Shown here one piece after another: positions 27,229 through 36,236 of a stretch of 64,000 nucleotides of DNA. The position numbers and the translations under genes are program-made. The notes below the pieces were generated by a model that saw only the letters and a list, made by a program, of their open reading frames with translations, searched no databases and was not told the DNA's origin. Source of the DNA: Herbaspirillum robiniae (GTDB lineage Bacteria; Pseudomonadota; Gammaproteobacteria; Burkholderiales; Burkholderiaceae_D); assembly GCF_002213415.1 (NCBI RefSeq), contig NZ_NJGU01000017.1, positions 29,957 to 93,956 of the forward strand, given 5' to 3'. How positions within the stretch are numbered: position 1 is the first letter of the stretch; each line of letters starts with the position of its first letter.

Positions 27229-29019
27229 TCAGAACAGGTCCGCGTCCAGCGCCATCAGGTTGCCCGCGCCGGAACGCGCCTGGCGGATCAGCATCGCGGT
27301 TTCCGGCAGCAGGCGCGCGAAGTAGAAGCGCGCGGTGGCCAGCTTGGCGGTGTAGAAGCTGTCGCCGGAATCCTGCTTCTCCAGCGCGATCTTGGCCATG
27401 CGGGCGAACAGGTAGGAGAACACCAGGTGGCCCACCACGCGCAGGTAGGGCACGGCGGCGGCGCCGGCTTCGTCCTGGTTGGCGAAGGACTTCATGCCGA
27501 TTTCCATGGTCAGCTTGCTGACCTTGTCGCCGATGTCGGCCAGCGGAGTGATGAACTCGGACATGGATTCGTCGGTGCCGTGCTCTTCCACGAAGGCCTG
27601 GATCAGCGCGCCGAACTTCTTCAGCTTGGCGCCGTTGTCCATCAGGATCTTGCGGCCCAGCAGGTCCAGCGACTGGATGGTGTTGGTGCCTTCGTAGATC
27701 ATGTTGATGCGGGCGTCGCGCACGTATTGCTCCATGCCCCACTCGCTGATGTAGCCGTGGCCGCCGTAGACCTGCAGGCACTCGGAAGTGGCGGTCCAGG
27801 CGTTGTCGGTCAGGAAGGCCTTCACCACCGGGGTCAGCAGCGCGACCAGGTCGGCCGAGTCCTTGCGCACTTCTTCGTCGGGGTGCGACAGCTCCTTGTC
27901 CAGTTCCAGCGCGACGTAGGAGGTGAAGGCGCGGCCGCCTTCGGCGTAGGCCTTGGCAGTCAGCAGCATGCGGCGCACGTCGGGGTGCACGATGATCGGG
28001 TCGGCCGGCTTGTCGGCGGCCTTGATGCCGGACAGGCTGCGCATCTGCAAACGGTCCTTGGCGTACACCAGCGCGTTCTGGTAAGCCACTTCGGTCAGGC
28101 CCAGGCCTTGCATGCCCACGCCCAGGCGGGCCGCGTTCATGAACACGAACATCGCCTGCAGGCCCTTGTGCGGCTGGCCGATCAGCCAGCCGGTGGCGCC
28201 GTCCAGGTTCATCTGGCAGGTGGCGTTGCCGTGGATGCCCATCTTCTCTTCGATGGCGCCGCAGAAGATCGGGTTGCGCGCGCCCAGCGAACCGTCGGCG
28301 TTGGGCAGGAACTTGGGCACGATGAACAGCGAGATGCCCTTGGAGCCTTGCGGCGCATCCGGCAGGCGCGCCAGCACCAGGTGCACGATGTTGTCGGAGA
28401 CGTCGTTTTCGCCGGCCGAGATGAAGATCTTGTTGCCGGTGATCTTGTAGGAACCATCGCCTTGCGGCTCGGCCTTGCTGCGCAAGAGGCCCAGGTCGGT
28501 GCCGCAGTGCGCTTCGGTCAGGCACATGGTGCCGGTCCACTCGCCCGAGACCAGCTTGGGCAGGTACAGCGCCTTCTGCTCGTCGGAGCCGTGCGCGTGC
28601 AGGCACTCGTAGGCGCCGTGCGACAGGCCGGGGTACATGGTCCAGGCCTGGTTGGACGAGTTGAGCATCTCGTAGAACGAGTTGTTCAGCGTCAGCGGCA
28701 GGCCCTGGCCGCCGAATTCGGTATCACAGGACAACGCCGCCCAGCCGGCTTCCACGTACTGCTTGTAGGCTTCCTTGAAACCCTTGGGCGTGGTCACGGC
28801 CTTGGTCTCGCGGTCGAAGTGGCAGCCTTCGAGGTCGCCCGAATGGTTCAGCGGGAACAGCACCTGCGAGGTGAACTTGCCGCCCTCTTCCAGCACCTGG
28901 TCGATCAGTTCGCGGTTGGTCTCGGCGTGCGGCGGCAGGTCCTTGAAGACCTCTTCGACCTTCAGCAGTTCGTGCAGCACGAATTGCATGTCGCGCAGGG
29001 GGGCGTTGTATTGGGGCAT
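27229..29019 (-). CDS. Acyl-CoA dehydrogenase (FadE-like, with C-terminal domain)
   Basis: 596 residues, longer than classical acyl-CoA dehydrogenases (~380). Core motifs: MCLTEAHCGTDLG (FAD/substrate loop, ~165), VYGGHGYISEWGMEQYVRD (~430) and IYEGTNTIQSLDLLGRK. An N-terminal extension and a C-terminal domain of ~130 residues place it with the long-chain/DmdC-like family. It catalyses the first oxidation of beta-oxidation and passes electrons to ETF. It lies 18 bp after the TetR gene. The 273-bp gap to the next gene holds a long GC hairpin (27157-27185) without a T-run. Confidence 0.92.
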   Translation of the reverse strand: MPQYNAPLRDMQFVLHELLKVEEVFKDLPPHAETNRELIDQVLEEGGKFTSQVLFPLNHSGDLEGCHFDRETKAVTTPKGFKEAYKQYVEAGWAALSCDTEFGGQGLPLTLNNSFYEMLNSSNQAWTMYPGLSHGAYECLHAHGSDEQKALYLPKLVSGEWTGTMCLTEAHCGTDLGLLRSKAEPQGDGSYKITGNKIFISAGENDVSDNIVHLVLARLPDAPQGSKGISLFIVPKFLPNADGSLGARNPIFCGAIEEKMGIHGNATCQMNLDGATGWLIGQPHKGLQAMFVFMNAARLGVGMQGLGLTEVAYQNALVYAKDRLQMRSLSGIKAADKPADPIIVHPDVRRMLLTAKAYAEGGRAFTSYVALELDKELSHPDEEVRKDSADLVALLTPVVKAFLTDNAWTATSECLQVYGGHGYISEWGMEQYVRDARINMIYEGTNTIQSLDLLGRKILMDNGAKLKKFGALIQAFVEEHGTDESMSEFITPLADIGDKVSKLTMEIGMKSFANQDEAGAAAVPYLRVVGHLVFSYLFARMAKIALEKQDSGDSFYTAKLATARFYFARLLPETAMLIRQARSGAGNLMALDADLF

Positions 29020-29037
29020 GTGTGTCTCCGGGACAAG

Positions 29038-29733
29038 TTACGCTGCTTTTTTTGCAGCCGATTTGGAATTCTTCGGGGCGGATGCGGCGCTGTCGCTGCC
29101 TTGCGGGCGGTAGCTCTCGATCAGGCGGCGAAAGCTCGCCTCGGCGCGCTCGACGCTGCCGGGGATGTGCAGGAAGCGCGCGTCGTGGTGCAGCGCCAGG
29201 ATCAGGCCGTACATTTCGTAGACCATCTGGCTCACGTCGATGTCGGGACGCATGTGGCCGGCTTCCATGGCCTGTTTGATGCAGCGCTCCAGCGCATCGC
29301 GCCAGGCCTGGACCATCGCCACCAGGTGGTCGCGGATGGCGCCGGGGCGATCGTCGTACTCGACCGCGCCGCTGATGTAGATGCAGCCCAGCGCGATTTC
29401 GACGGTGACCTGCTTGACCCAGCGCGCGAACATGGCTTCCAGTCGCGGCAGGCCGCGCGGCTCCTTGATGGACGGATAGAACACGTCCTGCTCGAAACGG
29501 GTGTGGTACAGGCGCACGACTTCGATCTGCAGGTCTTCGCGCGAGCCGAAATGGGCGAACACGCCGGACTTGCTCATCTTCATCTTCTCGGCCAGCAGGC
29601 CGATGGTGAGCCCTTCCAGGCCGTCGCGGCTGGCCAGCTCCAGCGCCACATCGAGGATGGCGGCGCGGGTCTGTTCGCCTTTGCGCAGGAATTTGGGGCG
29701 GGCGGCGGTAGTCACCTTGCTTGTCTCAGTCAT
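29038..29733 (-). CDS. TetR/AcrR-family regulator of the beta-oxidation operon
   Basis: 231 residues: HTH in GLTIGLLAEKMKMSKSGVFA (~40-60) with the typical SKSGVFAHFGSRE turn, then an all-helical ligand domain and a lysine/alanine-rich tail (SAAKKAA). AAAGAGA precedes the ATG. It opens the operon tetR / acyl-CoA dehydrogenase / fusion / thiolase. Known TetR regulators of fatty-acid breakdown (PsrA, FadP types) respond to acyl-CoA; a similar role is inferred from position. Confidence 0.9.
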   Translation of the reverse strand: MTETSKVTTAARPKFLRKGEQTRAAILDVALELASRDGLEGLTIGLLAEKMKMSKSGVFAHFGSREDLQIEVVRLYHTRFEQDVFYPSIKEPRGLPRLEAMFARWVKQVTVEIALGCIYISGAVEYDDRPGAIRDHLVAMVQAWRDALERCIKQAMEAGHMRPDIDVSQMVYEMYGLILALHHDARFLHIPGSVERAEASFRRLIESYRPQGSDSAASAPKNSKSAAKKAA

Positions 29734-29852
29734 CGTTGTCTCTTTGGTATCCGCCGCATTGGCCGACGGCGGGTCGGTCCGGATAAATACGCGCCCTCTT
29801 GTGCCGGGACGGCTTTTCTGAGAAGTTTAGATTGTTCTCGGAATTTATTCGA

Positions 29853-29860
29853 ACGATCGT
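29853..29860. promoter_or_regulatory. ACGATCGT palindrome upstream of the TetR gene
   Basis: An 8-bp perfect palindrome inside AT-rich sequence (29830-29880) that is the likely promoter region of the beta-oxidation operon, 120 bp before the start codon. The flanks are only weakly symmetric. Candidate autoregulatory operator. Confidence 0.4.
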
Positions 29861-29941
29861 ACTATTATTCATCGCGCCGCAAATGTCAAACAAAAAATCG
29901 GCGCGCGGGAACGCCCGGGAAGCTTGCCGCCGAGCAAGCGT

Positions 29942-30394
29942 TCAGGAGGCCTCGGGAGGCTGCGGCGCAGCCGGGCCGGCGGCGCCCAGCAGGTCGTGGG
30001 CGTCGAGGATGGCGTAGACGATGGAAGGATGGTTTTCCAGGCACTTGCGGATCGCGGCCGGAATGGTTTCGCGGGTCTTCTTGCACAGGCCCGGCTGCTC
30101 GCCCAGGCGGATGTCGAGGCCGCCGCGCACGGTGCGGACCTCTTCGGTCGCCGGACTGATGTGCAGGACGATGCCCAGGTTCTTTTGCAGCAGCTTGCCC
30201 ACATGCAGCAGGTCGGCATAGGAATCGATGCGGCCGATGCGCTCGATCAGGCGTTTTTCTTCCTCGCGCGTCAGGAACAGGATGCGCGCGGACTCCGAGC
30301 CGAGCTTGTCCAGCAGCAGCTCACGCTCGCACGCGCACGCGCCGGGCGGGCATTCCTTGCGGATGGACGGCTGGAACAGGACTGCCTGGGACAT
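29942..30394 (-). CDS. Conserved-looking protein of unknown function with Cys cluster
   Basis: 150 residues from the ATG at 30394, preceded by GAAGGTG; a GTG lies two codons earlier. The N-terminus carries KECPPGACACERELLL, three cysteines in C-x4-C-x-C spacing, followed by a charged helical segment (REEEKRLIERIGRID) and later GLCKKTRETIPAAIRKCLEN with two further cysteines. The tail is Ala/Pro rich. No membrane segment or signal peptide. A metal site is possible. I do not recognise a characterised family. It lies downstream of hslR on the same strand. Confidence 0.65.
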   Translation of the reverse strand: MSQAVLFQPSIRKECPPGACACERELLLDKLGSESARILFLTREEEKRLIERIGRIDSYADLLHVGKLLQKNLGIVLHISPATEEVRTVRGGLDIRLGEQPGLCKKTRETIPAAIRKCLENHPSIVYAILDAHDLLGAAGPAAPQPPEAS

Positions 30395-30490
30395 CTGCAC
30401 CTTCGCGCGTGAAAGAAGACGGGCCGGGGAAATCTTTCGCCATCTTACAACGAGGCGCCGCCGCGCTGCAGCCCGGCGGCGACGCGCGGC

Positions 30491-30865
30491 TCAGGACGAG
30501 GAACGGTCCAGCAGGCGGCGGTCGCGCTTGGTGGGACGCCCCTTGATCTGGGCCGACGGTTCGCGAAACAACCGATGACGCTCGGCCTCGGCTTCGCGGC
30601 GACGCACGCTGTCCTCGGTCTCGCCGTAGAGCGTGGCGGCGATCGCGGCCGAACCGCGCTTGTCGGCGATGCCGGTGACCAGCACCTCCCATTCGGTCGA
30701 GCCGTTGTCGATCTTCAGCCGGTCGCCCACCCTCACGTTGTGCGAGGGCTTGGTGGCGTCGCCGTTGAGCCTGACGCGGCCGCGGTCGATGGCCTCAGTG
30801 GCCAGCGAGCGCGTCTTGAAGAAACGCGCGGCCCAGCACCATTTGTCGATGCGGGTGGTGTCCAT
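30491..30865 (-). CDS. hslR: Heat-shock protein 15, S4 RNA-binding domain
   Basis: 124 residues from the ATG at 30865 (MDTTRIDKWCWAARFFKTRS). The S4 domain at ~5-65 (TEAIDRGRVRLNGDATKPSHNVRVGD) is followed by a basic C-terminal tail rich in Arg and Lys, as in Hsp15, which binds stalled 50S subunits carrying nascent tRNA. The frame is open upstream, but those residues do not fit the family. Shine-Dalgarno is weak. A GC hairpin without T-run (about 30455-30482) follows the gene. Confidence 0.9.
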   Translation of the reverse strand: MDTTRIDKWCWAARFFKTRSLATEAIDRGRVRLNGDATKPSHNVRVGDRLKIDNGSTEWEVLVTGIADKRGSAAIAATLYGETEDSVRRREAEAERHRLFREPSAQIKGRPTKRDRRLLDRSSS

Positions 30866-30960
30866 GGTGGTTCTGTGGCTGTTGGTGAAGGTTTGATTGT
30901 ACGGATTCGCCACATGGTGCGTGCGCTGTTGCCCACGATGGCCAGGCGCGACAAACGACA

Positions 30961-31068
30961 CCGGGTTCCCGCCTTCGCGGGAACGACGAATGGACGATGA
31001 GCTCGACCAGCCGGAAGTATCAGCAACACCTCGGTATCGTCCCGCGAAGGCGAGAACCCAGCGTCGTT
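30961..31068. repeat. REP-like inverted repeat pair
   Basis: GGTTCCCGCCTTCGCGGGAA, itself a hairpin, near 30964-30983 and its near reverse complement (TCCCGCGAAGGCGAGAACCC) at about 31040-31059 face each other across ~55 bp. The unit resembles the short palindromic intergenic repeats common in Burkholderiales genomes. Confidence 0.6.
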
Positions 31069-31147
31069 CAAACTACCGTCGAAGCACGACGAAAGTCACC
31101 GGAAAGTGACCCGCGCCGGGATGACGGCACGTTTTGTCAGCCCCAGG

Positions 31148-31174
31148 AAAAACGCCGGCAAGCGCCGGCGTTTT
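31148..31174 (-). terminator. Terminator of the acetyl-CoA acetyltransferase gene
   Basis: ACGCCGGC (31152-31159) and GCCGGCGT (31164-31171) with A and T runs outside; 28 bp after the stop on the minus strand. Confidence 0.8.
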
Positions 31175-31202
31175 CACTACTGCTGCGAAGCTGAACAGGC
31201 GA

Positions 31203-32378
31203 TCAGCGCTCAACCGCCAGCGCCACGCCCATGCCGCCGCCGATACACAGGCTGGCCAGGCCCTTCTTGGCGTCGCGACGGACCATTTCGTGCAGCAGGG
31301 TCACCAGCACGCGGCAGCCGGAGGCGCCGATCGGGTGGCCCAGCGCGATGGCGCCGCCGTTGACGTTGATCTTGCTGGTGTCCCAGCCCATCTGCTTGTT
31401 GACGGCAATCGCCTGGGCCGCGAAGGCTTCGTTGATTTCCATCAGGTCCAGGTCCTGCGGAGTCCAGCCGGCCTTCTTCAGGGTCAGCTGCGAGGCCGGC
31501 ACCGGGCCCATGCCCATGATGCTCGGATCCAGGCCGGCCGAGGAGTAGGACTTGATCCTGGCCAGCACCGGCAGGCCCAGCTCGGCGGCCAGTTTGGCCG
31601 AAGTCACCACCACCGCGGCGGCGCCGTCGTTGATGCCCGAGGCGTTGCCTGCGGTCACGCTGCCGGCCTTGTCGAAGGCGGGGCGCAGGCCGGCCAGGGC
31701 CTCGGCGGTGACGCCGTGCTTGACGAACTCGTCGGTGTCGAAGACCACGGTTTCCTTCTTGCCCTTGATCTCGATGGGCACGATCTCATCCTTGAACCTG
31801 CCGGCCTTTTGCGCGGCTTCGGCCTTGTTCTGCGAGGCGGCGGCGAAGGCGTCCTGCTCTTCGCGCGAGATCTCGAACTTCTTGGCCACGTTCTCGGCGG
31901 TGATGCCCATGTGGTACTGGTTGTAGACGTCCCACAGGCCGTCGACGATCATGGTGTCGGTCAGCTTGGCGTCGCCCATGCGGAAGCCGTCGCGCGAATT
32001 GTTGAGCACGTGCGGCGAGGCGCTCATGTTTTCCTGGCCGCCGGCGATGACGATCTGGGCGTCGCCGCACTTGATGGCCTGGGCCGCCAGCTGCACCGCC
32101 TTCAGGCCGCTGCCGCAGACCTTGCCGACCACGAAGGCCGGCACCATGTCGGGCAGGCCGGACTTGATCACCGACTGGCGCGCCGGGTTCTGGCCCAGGC
32201 CCGCGGTCAGCACCTGGCCCAGGATGACTTCGCTGATGGCTTCCGGCTTGATGCCGGTCTTGGCCAGCAAGGCCTTGATGACTTGCGCACCGAGATCGGC
32301 GGCGGCGATCTTCGACAGCGATCCACCAAATTTGCCGATTGCTGTTCTCTGTGCTGCAACAATGACGACGTCATCCAT
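31203..32378 (-). CDS. Acetyl-CoA C-acetyltransferase (PhaA/AtoB-like thiolase)
   Basis: 391 residues, the length of biosynthetic thiolases. Nucleophile Cys in [11 protein letters not shown] (~88), [21 protein letters not shown] and the terminal CIGGGMGVA are all intact. AAGGAG precedes the ATG. It condenses two acetyl-CoA or cleaves acetoacetyl-CoA and could feed polyhydroxybutyrate synthesis, but no phaB or phaC is nearby. It is a separate transcription unit from the beta-oxidation operon and closer to PhaA/AtoB than the thiolase at 23323. Confidence 0.9.
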   Translation of the reverse strand: MDDVVIVAAQRTAIGKFGGSLSKIAAADLGAQVIKALLAKTGIKPEAISEVILGQVLTAGLGQNPARQSVIKSGLPDMVPAFVVGKVCGSGLKAVQLAAQAIKCGDAQIVIAGGQENMSASPHVLNNSRDGFRMGDAKLTDTMIVDGLWDVYNQYHMGITAENVAKKFEISREEQDAFAAASQNKAEAAQKAGRFKDEIVPIEIKGKKETVVFDTDEFVKHGVTAEALAGLRPAFDKAGSVTAGNASGINDGAAAVVVTSAKLAAELGLPVLARIKSYSSAGLDPSIMGMGPVPASQLTLKKAGWTPQDLDLMEINEAFAAQAIAVNKQMGWDTSKINVNGGAIALGHPIGASGCRVLVTLLHEMVRRDAKKGLASLCIGGGMGVALAVER

Positions 32379-32578
32379 AATGCGCTCCTTTTATTGAAAT
32401 GGCAGGAAGGCCTTTGCACGCGGCCTTCCATCAGAAACCCGGACGGCCATCTTAGTGCATTTCATCATGGAATGCGATACGGTGGATTTTCGGTATTTCG
32501 GCACTTCCGCCTTCACCGGCCAGCCCGCCCGGATCGGTCTTCAACTGCCGCCACCTACCCGCAAATGCGGCGTGCGGC

Positions 32579-33742
32579 TCAGGCGTCCTGGCCCAGCGTG
32601 ATGATGTGGATCACCGTGCGGTAGAGCAGGAAGGCCGCGCCGTAGGCGGCGCGCTTGTACCAGCGCACGTGCTGGAAGTCCGACAGGTGCACCACGCGCC
32701 CGGTGGCCGCGCCCGCTTCGATCTCCTCGCGCAGGTATTGCGAGAAGGCGAGATCCTGCACCACCACGTTGGCTTCCTGGTTCACGAACAGCGACAGGCC
32801 GTCGTAGTTGCTGGAACCCACGGTCGACCATTTGTCATCCACCACCGCCACCTTGGCGTGCAGCTGGGTCTTGGTGTATTCGACGATGCGTACTCCCGCG
32901 CGCAGCAGCTTGGGGTAGAAGGAATGCGCCACCGCATCCTGCATCGCGAACTGGCCCACGCCCAACAGCAGCGTCACCTTCACGCCGCGCGAGGCGGCTT
33001 CTTCCAGCGCGCGGCGCATCTTGCGTCCCGGGGCGAAATACGGATTGGCCAGGAAGGCGCTCTCGCGCGCCCGGCCCAGCGCCTGCAGGTAGGCGCGCTG
33101 GATGGTGCGGCGGTTGCGGAAGTTGTCGCGCACCACCAGCGCGGCCTGGGTCTCGCCGTGCACCGGCACCGGCGGGCGATGGCGCAGGCGCTTGAAGTTC
33201 TCCCAGCGCGCCTTGAGCTTCATGTGGCCCACGCGCAGCCATTGCGCATCCATCTCGCGGTAGATGTCGTGCACCAGCGGACCGGTGATGCGCACGGCGA
33301 AATCCCAGCGCGGCGCCGGCAGCGGGATCGCGTGGCCGCTGTCGGAAATGAAGTCGTCGTTGATGTTGAGCCCGCCCACGAAGGCCACCTGGCGGTCCAC
33401 CACGCACAGCTTGCGGTGGCTGCGCGCCACGCCGCGCCGGAACCAGGGGTTGAAGGCGCGATGCTGCACGCCGGCTGCGCCCAGCGTCTGCTTGAGCTGC
33501 CGGGTCTGCACCCGCCCGGTGCCCAGCCAGTCGTTGATCACATACACCACCACCCCGCGCGCGGCGGCGCGCTGCAAGGCGTCGCGCACCAGGATGCCGG
33601 TGTCGTCGATGGCGAAGATGTAGGTCTCGAGATAGATCTCCACCCGCGCCGCGTCGAGCGCGGCGATCAGGGCCGGATAGAAGGCCGCGCCGCTGTGCAG
33701 CAGGGCGATTTCGTTGCCGTCTGTGAAATGGACATGGCGCAT
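32579..33742 (-). CDS. clsB: Cardiolipin synthase B
   Basis: 387 residues with two PLD active sites: HRKLCVVDRQVAFVGG (~115) and HAKVAVVDDKWSTVGSSN (~290). There are no N-terminal membrane helices, as in ClsB; a hydrophobic stretch near the C-terminus (AAYGAAFLLYRTVIHIITL) may contact the membrane. It makes cardiolipin from phosphatidylglycerol. It follows an EEP-family gene, as ybhO (clsB) lies beside ybhP in E. coli. Shine-Dalgarno weak. Confidence 0.9.
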   Translation of the reverse strand: MRHVHFTDGNEIALLHSGAAFYPALIAALDAARVEIYLETYIFAIDDTGILVRDALQRAAARGVVVYVINDWLGTGRVQTRQLKQTLGAAGVQHRAFNPWFRRGVARSHRKLCVVDRQVAFVGGLNINDDFISDSGHAIPLPAPRWDFAVRITGPLVHDIYREMDAQWLRVGHMKLKARWENFKRLRHRPPVPVHGETQAALVVRDNFRNRRTIQRAYLQALGRARESAFLANPYFAPGRKMRRALEEAASRGVKVTLLLGVGQFAMQDAVAHSFYPKLLRAGVRIVEYTKTQLHAKVAVVDDKWSTVGSSNYDGLSLFVNQEANVVVQDLAFSQYLREEIEAGAATGRVVHLSDFQHVRWYKRAAYGAAFLLYRTVIHIITLGQDA

Positions 33743-33809
33743 GCAGGACTTGTTATGGTGTTATCGCTCAGTCGGGATGGGCCGGTGTCGGCGCGTGGCA
33801 GACCGCAGT

Positions 33810-34607
33810 CTACGCCAGGTGCAGCTCGCTGACGATGGGCGCGTGGTCGGACAGGCGCGCCCAGGGTCCGTCGGAGAGCACCTGCGCGGTATTGACCTTG
33901 AAGCCGCGCAGGTAAATACGGTCCAGCCGCAGCCACGGCATCATCGCCGGGAAGGTGCGGGCCGGGCGGATCGGCGCCGACAGCCCGCCCATGCGGCGCA
34001 GGCCGTTCATCAGGCCCTTGGCGTTGCCCAGCGGCTGGTCGAACACCTCCACCACGCCCAGGCTCTGGTACAGGGTCCGGCTGAGCTGGTTGGTCCAGTC
34101 GTTGAAGTCGCCCGCGATCAGCAGCGGCGCATCGGGCGGCGAAGAGTTGCGCACCGCCTCGATCAGCGCCTCGGTCTGGCGGCGCCGGCCGCCGGCGAAC
34201 AATCCCAGGTGCACCACGTAGCAATGCACCTCGACGCCTTCCACCGGCACCACGCAATGCAGGATGCCGCGCGACTCGTAGGAATGGTCGGACACGTCCT
34301 GGTTGCGGAAGGAAGAGATCGCGAAACGCGAGATCAGCGCATTGCCGTGGTGGCCGTGGTCGTAGACGGCGTTCATGCCGTAGGCGGAATGGTGGGTGTC
34401 GCCGGCCAGGTATTCGTGCTGGCCCTGCTGCGGCCAGTTGGAGGCATGGCGCAGCGCGTTGAGGTCGTGCCGGCCCTGCACCTCCTGCAGGAACAGGATG
34501 TCGGCGTCGAGCTGGGCCAGGGCCTGCTTCAGCGCCAGGATGCGCGGCCGTCCGCCGAAGGAGGTCACGCCCTTGTGGATGTTGTATGTCGCCACGCGCA
34601 GCTTCAT
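33810..34607 (-). CDS. Endonuclease/exonuclease/phosphatase family protein, YbhP-like
   Basis: 265 residues from the ATG at 34607 (MKLRVATYNIHKG), preceded by AAAGG. EEP-fold motifs in order: YNIHKG, LFLQEVQG, HLGLF, GDFNDW, SDHAPI. The metal-dependent phosphoesterase could act on nucleic acid or on lipid/inositol headgroups. Being between nudB and clsB, as in the E. coli ybhP-ybhO pair, hints at phospholipid-related work. Substrate unknown. Confidence 0.88.
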   Translation of the reverse strand: MKLRVATYNIHKGVTSFGGRPRILALKQALAQLDADILFLQEVQGRHDLNALRHASNWPQQGQHEYLAGDTHHSAYGMNAVYDHGHHGNALISRFAISSFRNQDVSDHSYESRGILHCVVPVEGVEVHCYVVHLGLFAGGRRRQTEALIEAVRNSSPPDAPLLIAGDFNDWTNQLSRTLYQSLGVVEVFDQPLGNAKGLMNGLRRMGGLSAPIRPARTFPAMMPWLRLDRIYLRGFKVNTAQVLSDGPWARLSDHAPIVSELHLA

Positions 34608-34654
34608 CTTTGCAACCTTTCTGTTGTTCTTTTCCGGTGCGCCGCGCCCTGCCC

Positions 34655-35179
34655 TCAGCTTGCGCCGGCCATGTAGCTCGGCAGCTGCAGGATGGCCTCG
34701 GCGTTGGACGGCGAGAAGCAGCGGTCGGCCGCTTCGCGGTAAGGCAGCCACTGGTAGCGCGTATGCTCGCGCGGCGCCAGCGTGACCGGAATGTCGCGCG
34801 GCACCAAGAGGCCGAAGACGTGTTCGGTGTTCTTCGTCACGCCCGGCGCATAGCGGTGCCGCCAGACCGGATAGATCTCGTAGATGTTGGAAAGTTGCCA
34901 GTCGCGCAAGTTGGCGGCGGGCACGGATCTTCCCTCATCACCGTCAAATTCTACGCCTGCGGCGCGAACGGCAATGCCGGTCTCTTCCTGCACTTCGCGT
35001 CGGGCGGTCTCCGACAGGACCTCGTCGGGCGCGTCCTTGGAACCGGTCACCGATTGCCAGAATCCGGCCTTGTCGGCGCGTTCTATCAGCAATACCTCGC
35101 GCTGGGCGGTGTGGATCACCACCAGCACCGATTCGGGGATCTTGTAGGGCTTGGTCTGCGTCATCTGCGTGTCCGTCAT
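34655..35179 (-). CDS. nudB: Dihydroneopterin triphosphate diphosphatase (Nudix)
   Basis: 174 residues with a complete Nudix box GSKDAPDEVLSETARREVQE continuing ETGI. Start and flanks (PYKIPESVLVVIHT, ERADKAGFWQSVTGS) match NudB, which removes pyrophosphate from dihydroneopterin triphosphate in folate synthesis. Two starts are possible, ATG 35179 and ATG 35164; neither has a strong Shine-Dalgarno. In related genomes nudB usually follows aspS directly; here a three-gene module lies between. Confidence 0.87.
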   Translation of the reverse strand: MTDTQMTQTKPYKIPESVLVVIHTAQREVLLIERADKAGFWQSVTGSKDAPDEVLSETARREVQEETGIAVRAAGVEFDGDEGRSVPAANLRDWQLSNIYEIYPVWRHRYAPGVTKNTEHVFGLLVPRDIPVTLAPREHTRYQWLPYREAADRCFSPSNAEAILQLPSYMAGAS

Positions 35180-35237
35180 GCGGTCACCCGGCCGCGCCGG
35201 GAAAGCCACATTGTATCGGCAGCAAGCCGCTTCGCGC

Positions 35238-36140
35238 TCAGGCCGCCTGCTCGCTCTCGGCCACCAGCCAGCTGCGGAAGCTGCGCGCGGCGGCATGCTC
35301 GATGCGGTCGCGCGGCCATACCGCGTAGTAGCCGCCGCCCAGGCTGGCGCTGGCCTCGCAGGCGCGCACCAGCAGGCCGGCCTGCATGCAGGCGTCGATC
35401 ATGTGACGCCAGGCCAGCACGATGCCGTGCCCTTCCATGGCCAGCTGCAACAGGATGGGATATTGGTTGGACAGGATCTGGTGCTCGATGCGCGCGTCCG
35501 GCATGCCGTTGTGCGCCAGCCAGTTCTGCCATGACATCCACTGGCGCTGGCCGTCCTCCAGCAACAGCAGGGTCTCGTTGCGCAGGTCCTGCGGCGACAG
35601 CTTGCGGCCGGCCAGGTAGGACGGCGAGCAGACCGGGAACACCTCCTCGTCATACAGCCGGCGCGCCGCCATGCCCGAAGGCGGTCCGTCGCGCAGGAAA
35701 TAGATGCCCATGTCGAAGTCGGTCTCCGACAGGAAAGCCAGGCTGTCGTTGACGATCAGGCGCAGGTGGCAATCCGGATGCAGCGCGCGAAAACGCGCCA
35801 GGCGCGGCGTGAGCCACAGCACCGCCACGCCCGAGGAACAGGCCACCGTCAGCTCCTGGTGGCCCTTGCGCTTCATCACGTCTTCGGTGGCCTCGGCGCA
35901 GTCGACCAGCAGGCGCTGCACCAACGCGGCGTAGCGCTGGCCGCTGACGGTCAGGCGCAGGGCGCGCGGTTCGCGCAGGAACAGCTTCTTGCCGAGGAAA
36001 CGCTCCAGCTGCGCGATCTGGCGACTGACCGCGCTTTGCGTGAGGTGCAGTTCGGCGGCGGCGCGCGTGAAGCTGCCGTGTCGCGCGACAGCCTCGAAGG
36101 CGATCAGCGACGGCAGCGGGGGAAGCGGGGAAATACGCAT
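35238..36140 (-). CDS. LysR-family transcriptional regulator (GcvA-like)
   Basis: 300 residues from the ATG at 36140, preceded by GGAGCG. HTH region SFTRAAAELHLTQSAVSRQI (~20-40) and a substrate-binding domain from ~95 (ELTVACSSGVAVLWL). The N-terminus ISPLPPLPSLIAFEAVARHG is typical of the GcvA-like subgroup. It lies downstream of the amidohydrolase gene on the same strand, separated by a strong hairpin, and probably regulates that module. Confidence 0.9.
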   Translation of the reverse strand: MRISPLPPLPSLIAFEAVARHGSFTRAAAELHLTQSAVSRQIAQLERFLGKKLFLREPRALRLTVSGQRYAALVQRLLVDCAEATEDVMKRKGHQELTVACSSGVAVLWLTPRLARFRALHPDCHLRLIVNDSLAFLSETDFDMGIYFLRDGPPSGMAARRLYDEEVFPVCSPSYLAGRKLSPQDLRNETLLLLEDGQRQWMSWQNWLAHNGMPDARIEHQILSNQYPILLQLAMEGHGIVLAWRHMIDACMQAGLLVRACEASASLGGGYYAVWPRDRIEHAAARSFRSWLVAESEQAA

Positions 36141-36191
36141 GGATGACGCTCCAACATGTCTCGGTAACAAGCCGAATGTTAGAGCGAAAAG

Positions 36192-36233
36192 CATGCCCGC
36201 CGGGAACGATGTTGACATCGTCCCGGCGGGCAG
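36192..36233 (-). terminator. Long hairpin after the amidohydrolase gene
   Basis: Arms of 17-18 nt: GCCCGCCGGG with ACGATGT on one side pair with ACATCGT and CCCGGCGGGC on the other, with one bulged A and a 2-nt centre. TTTT follows four bases later on the minus strand. Confidence 0.75.
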
Positions 36234-36236
36234 GAA

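Larger units (their letters stand above)
30866..31202. other. 337-bp gap with intergenic repeats and a terminator
   Basis: No gene seen. Contains the REP-like inverted pair (30961-31068), a GTCAC-CGGAAA-GTGAC hairpin (31095-31110) and the thiolase terminator (31148-31174). Confidence 0.6.

Noticed and set aside
30575..31000. Plus-strand frame opposite hslR
   Set aside because: Antisense to a clear S4-domain gene and runs into the intergenic repeat.
30961..31068. CRISPR-like repeat pair
   Set aside because: Only two units, inverted and palindromic, without regular spacers.
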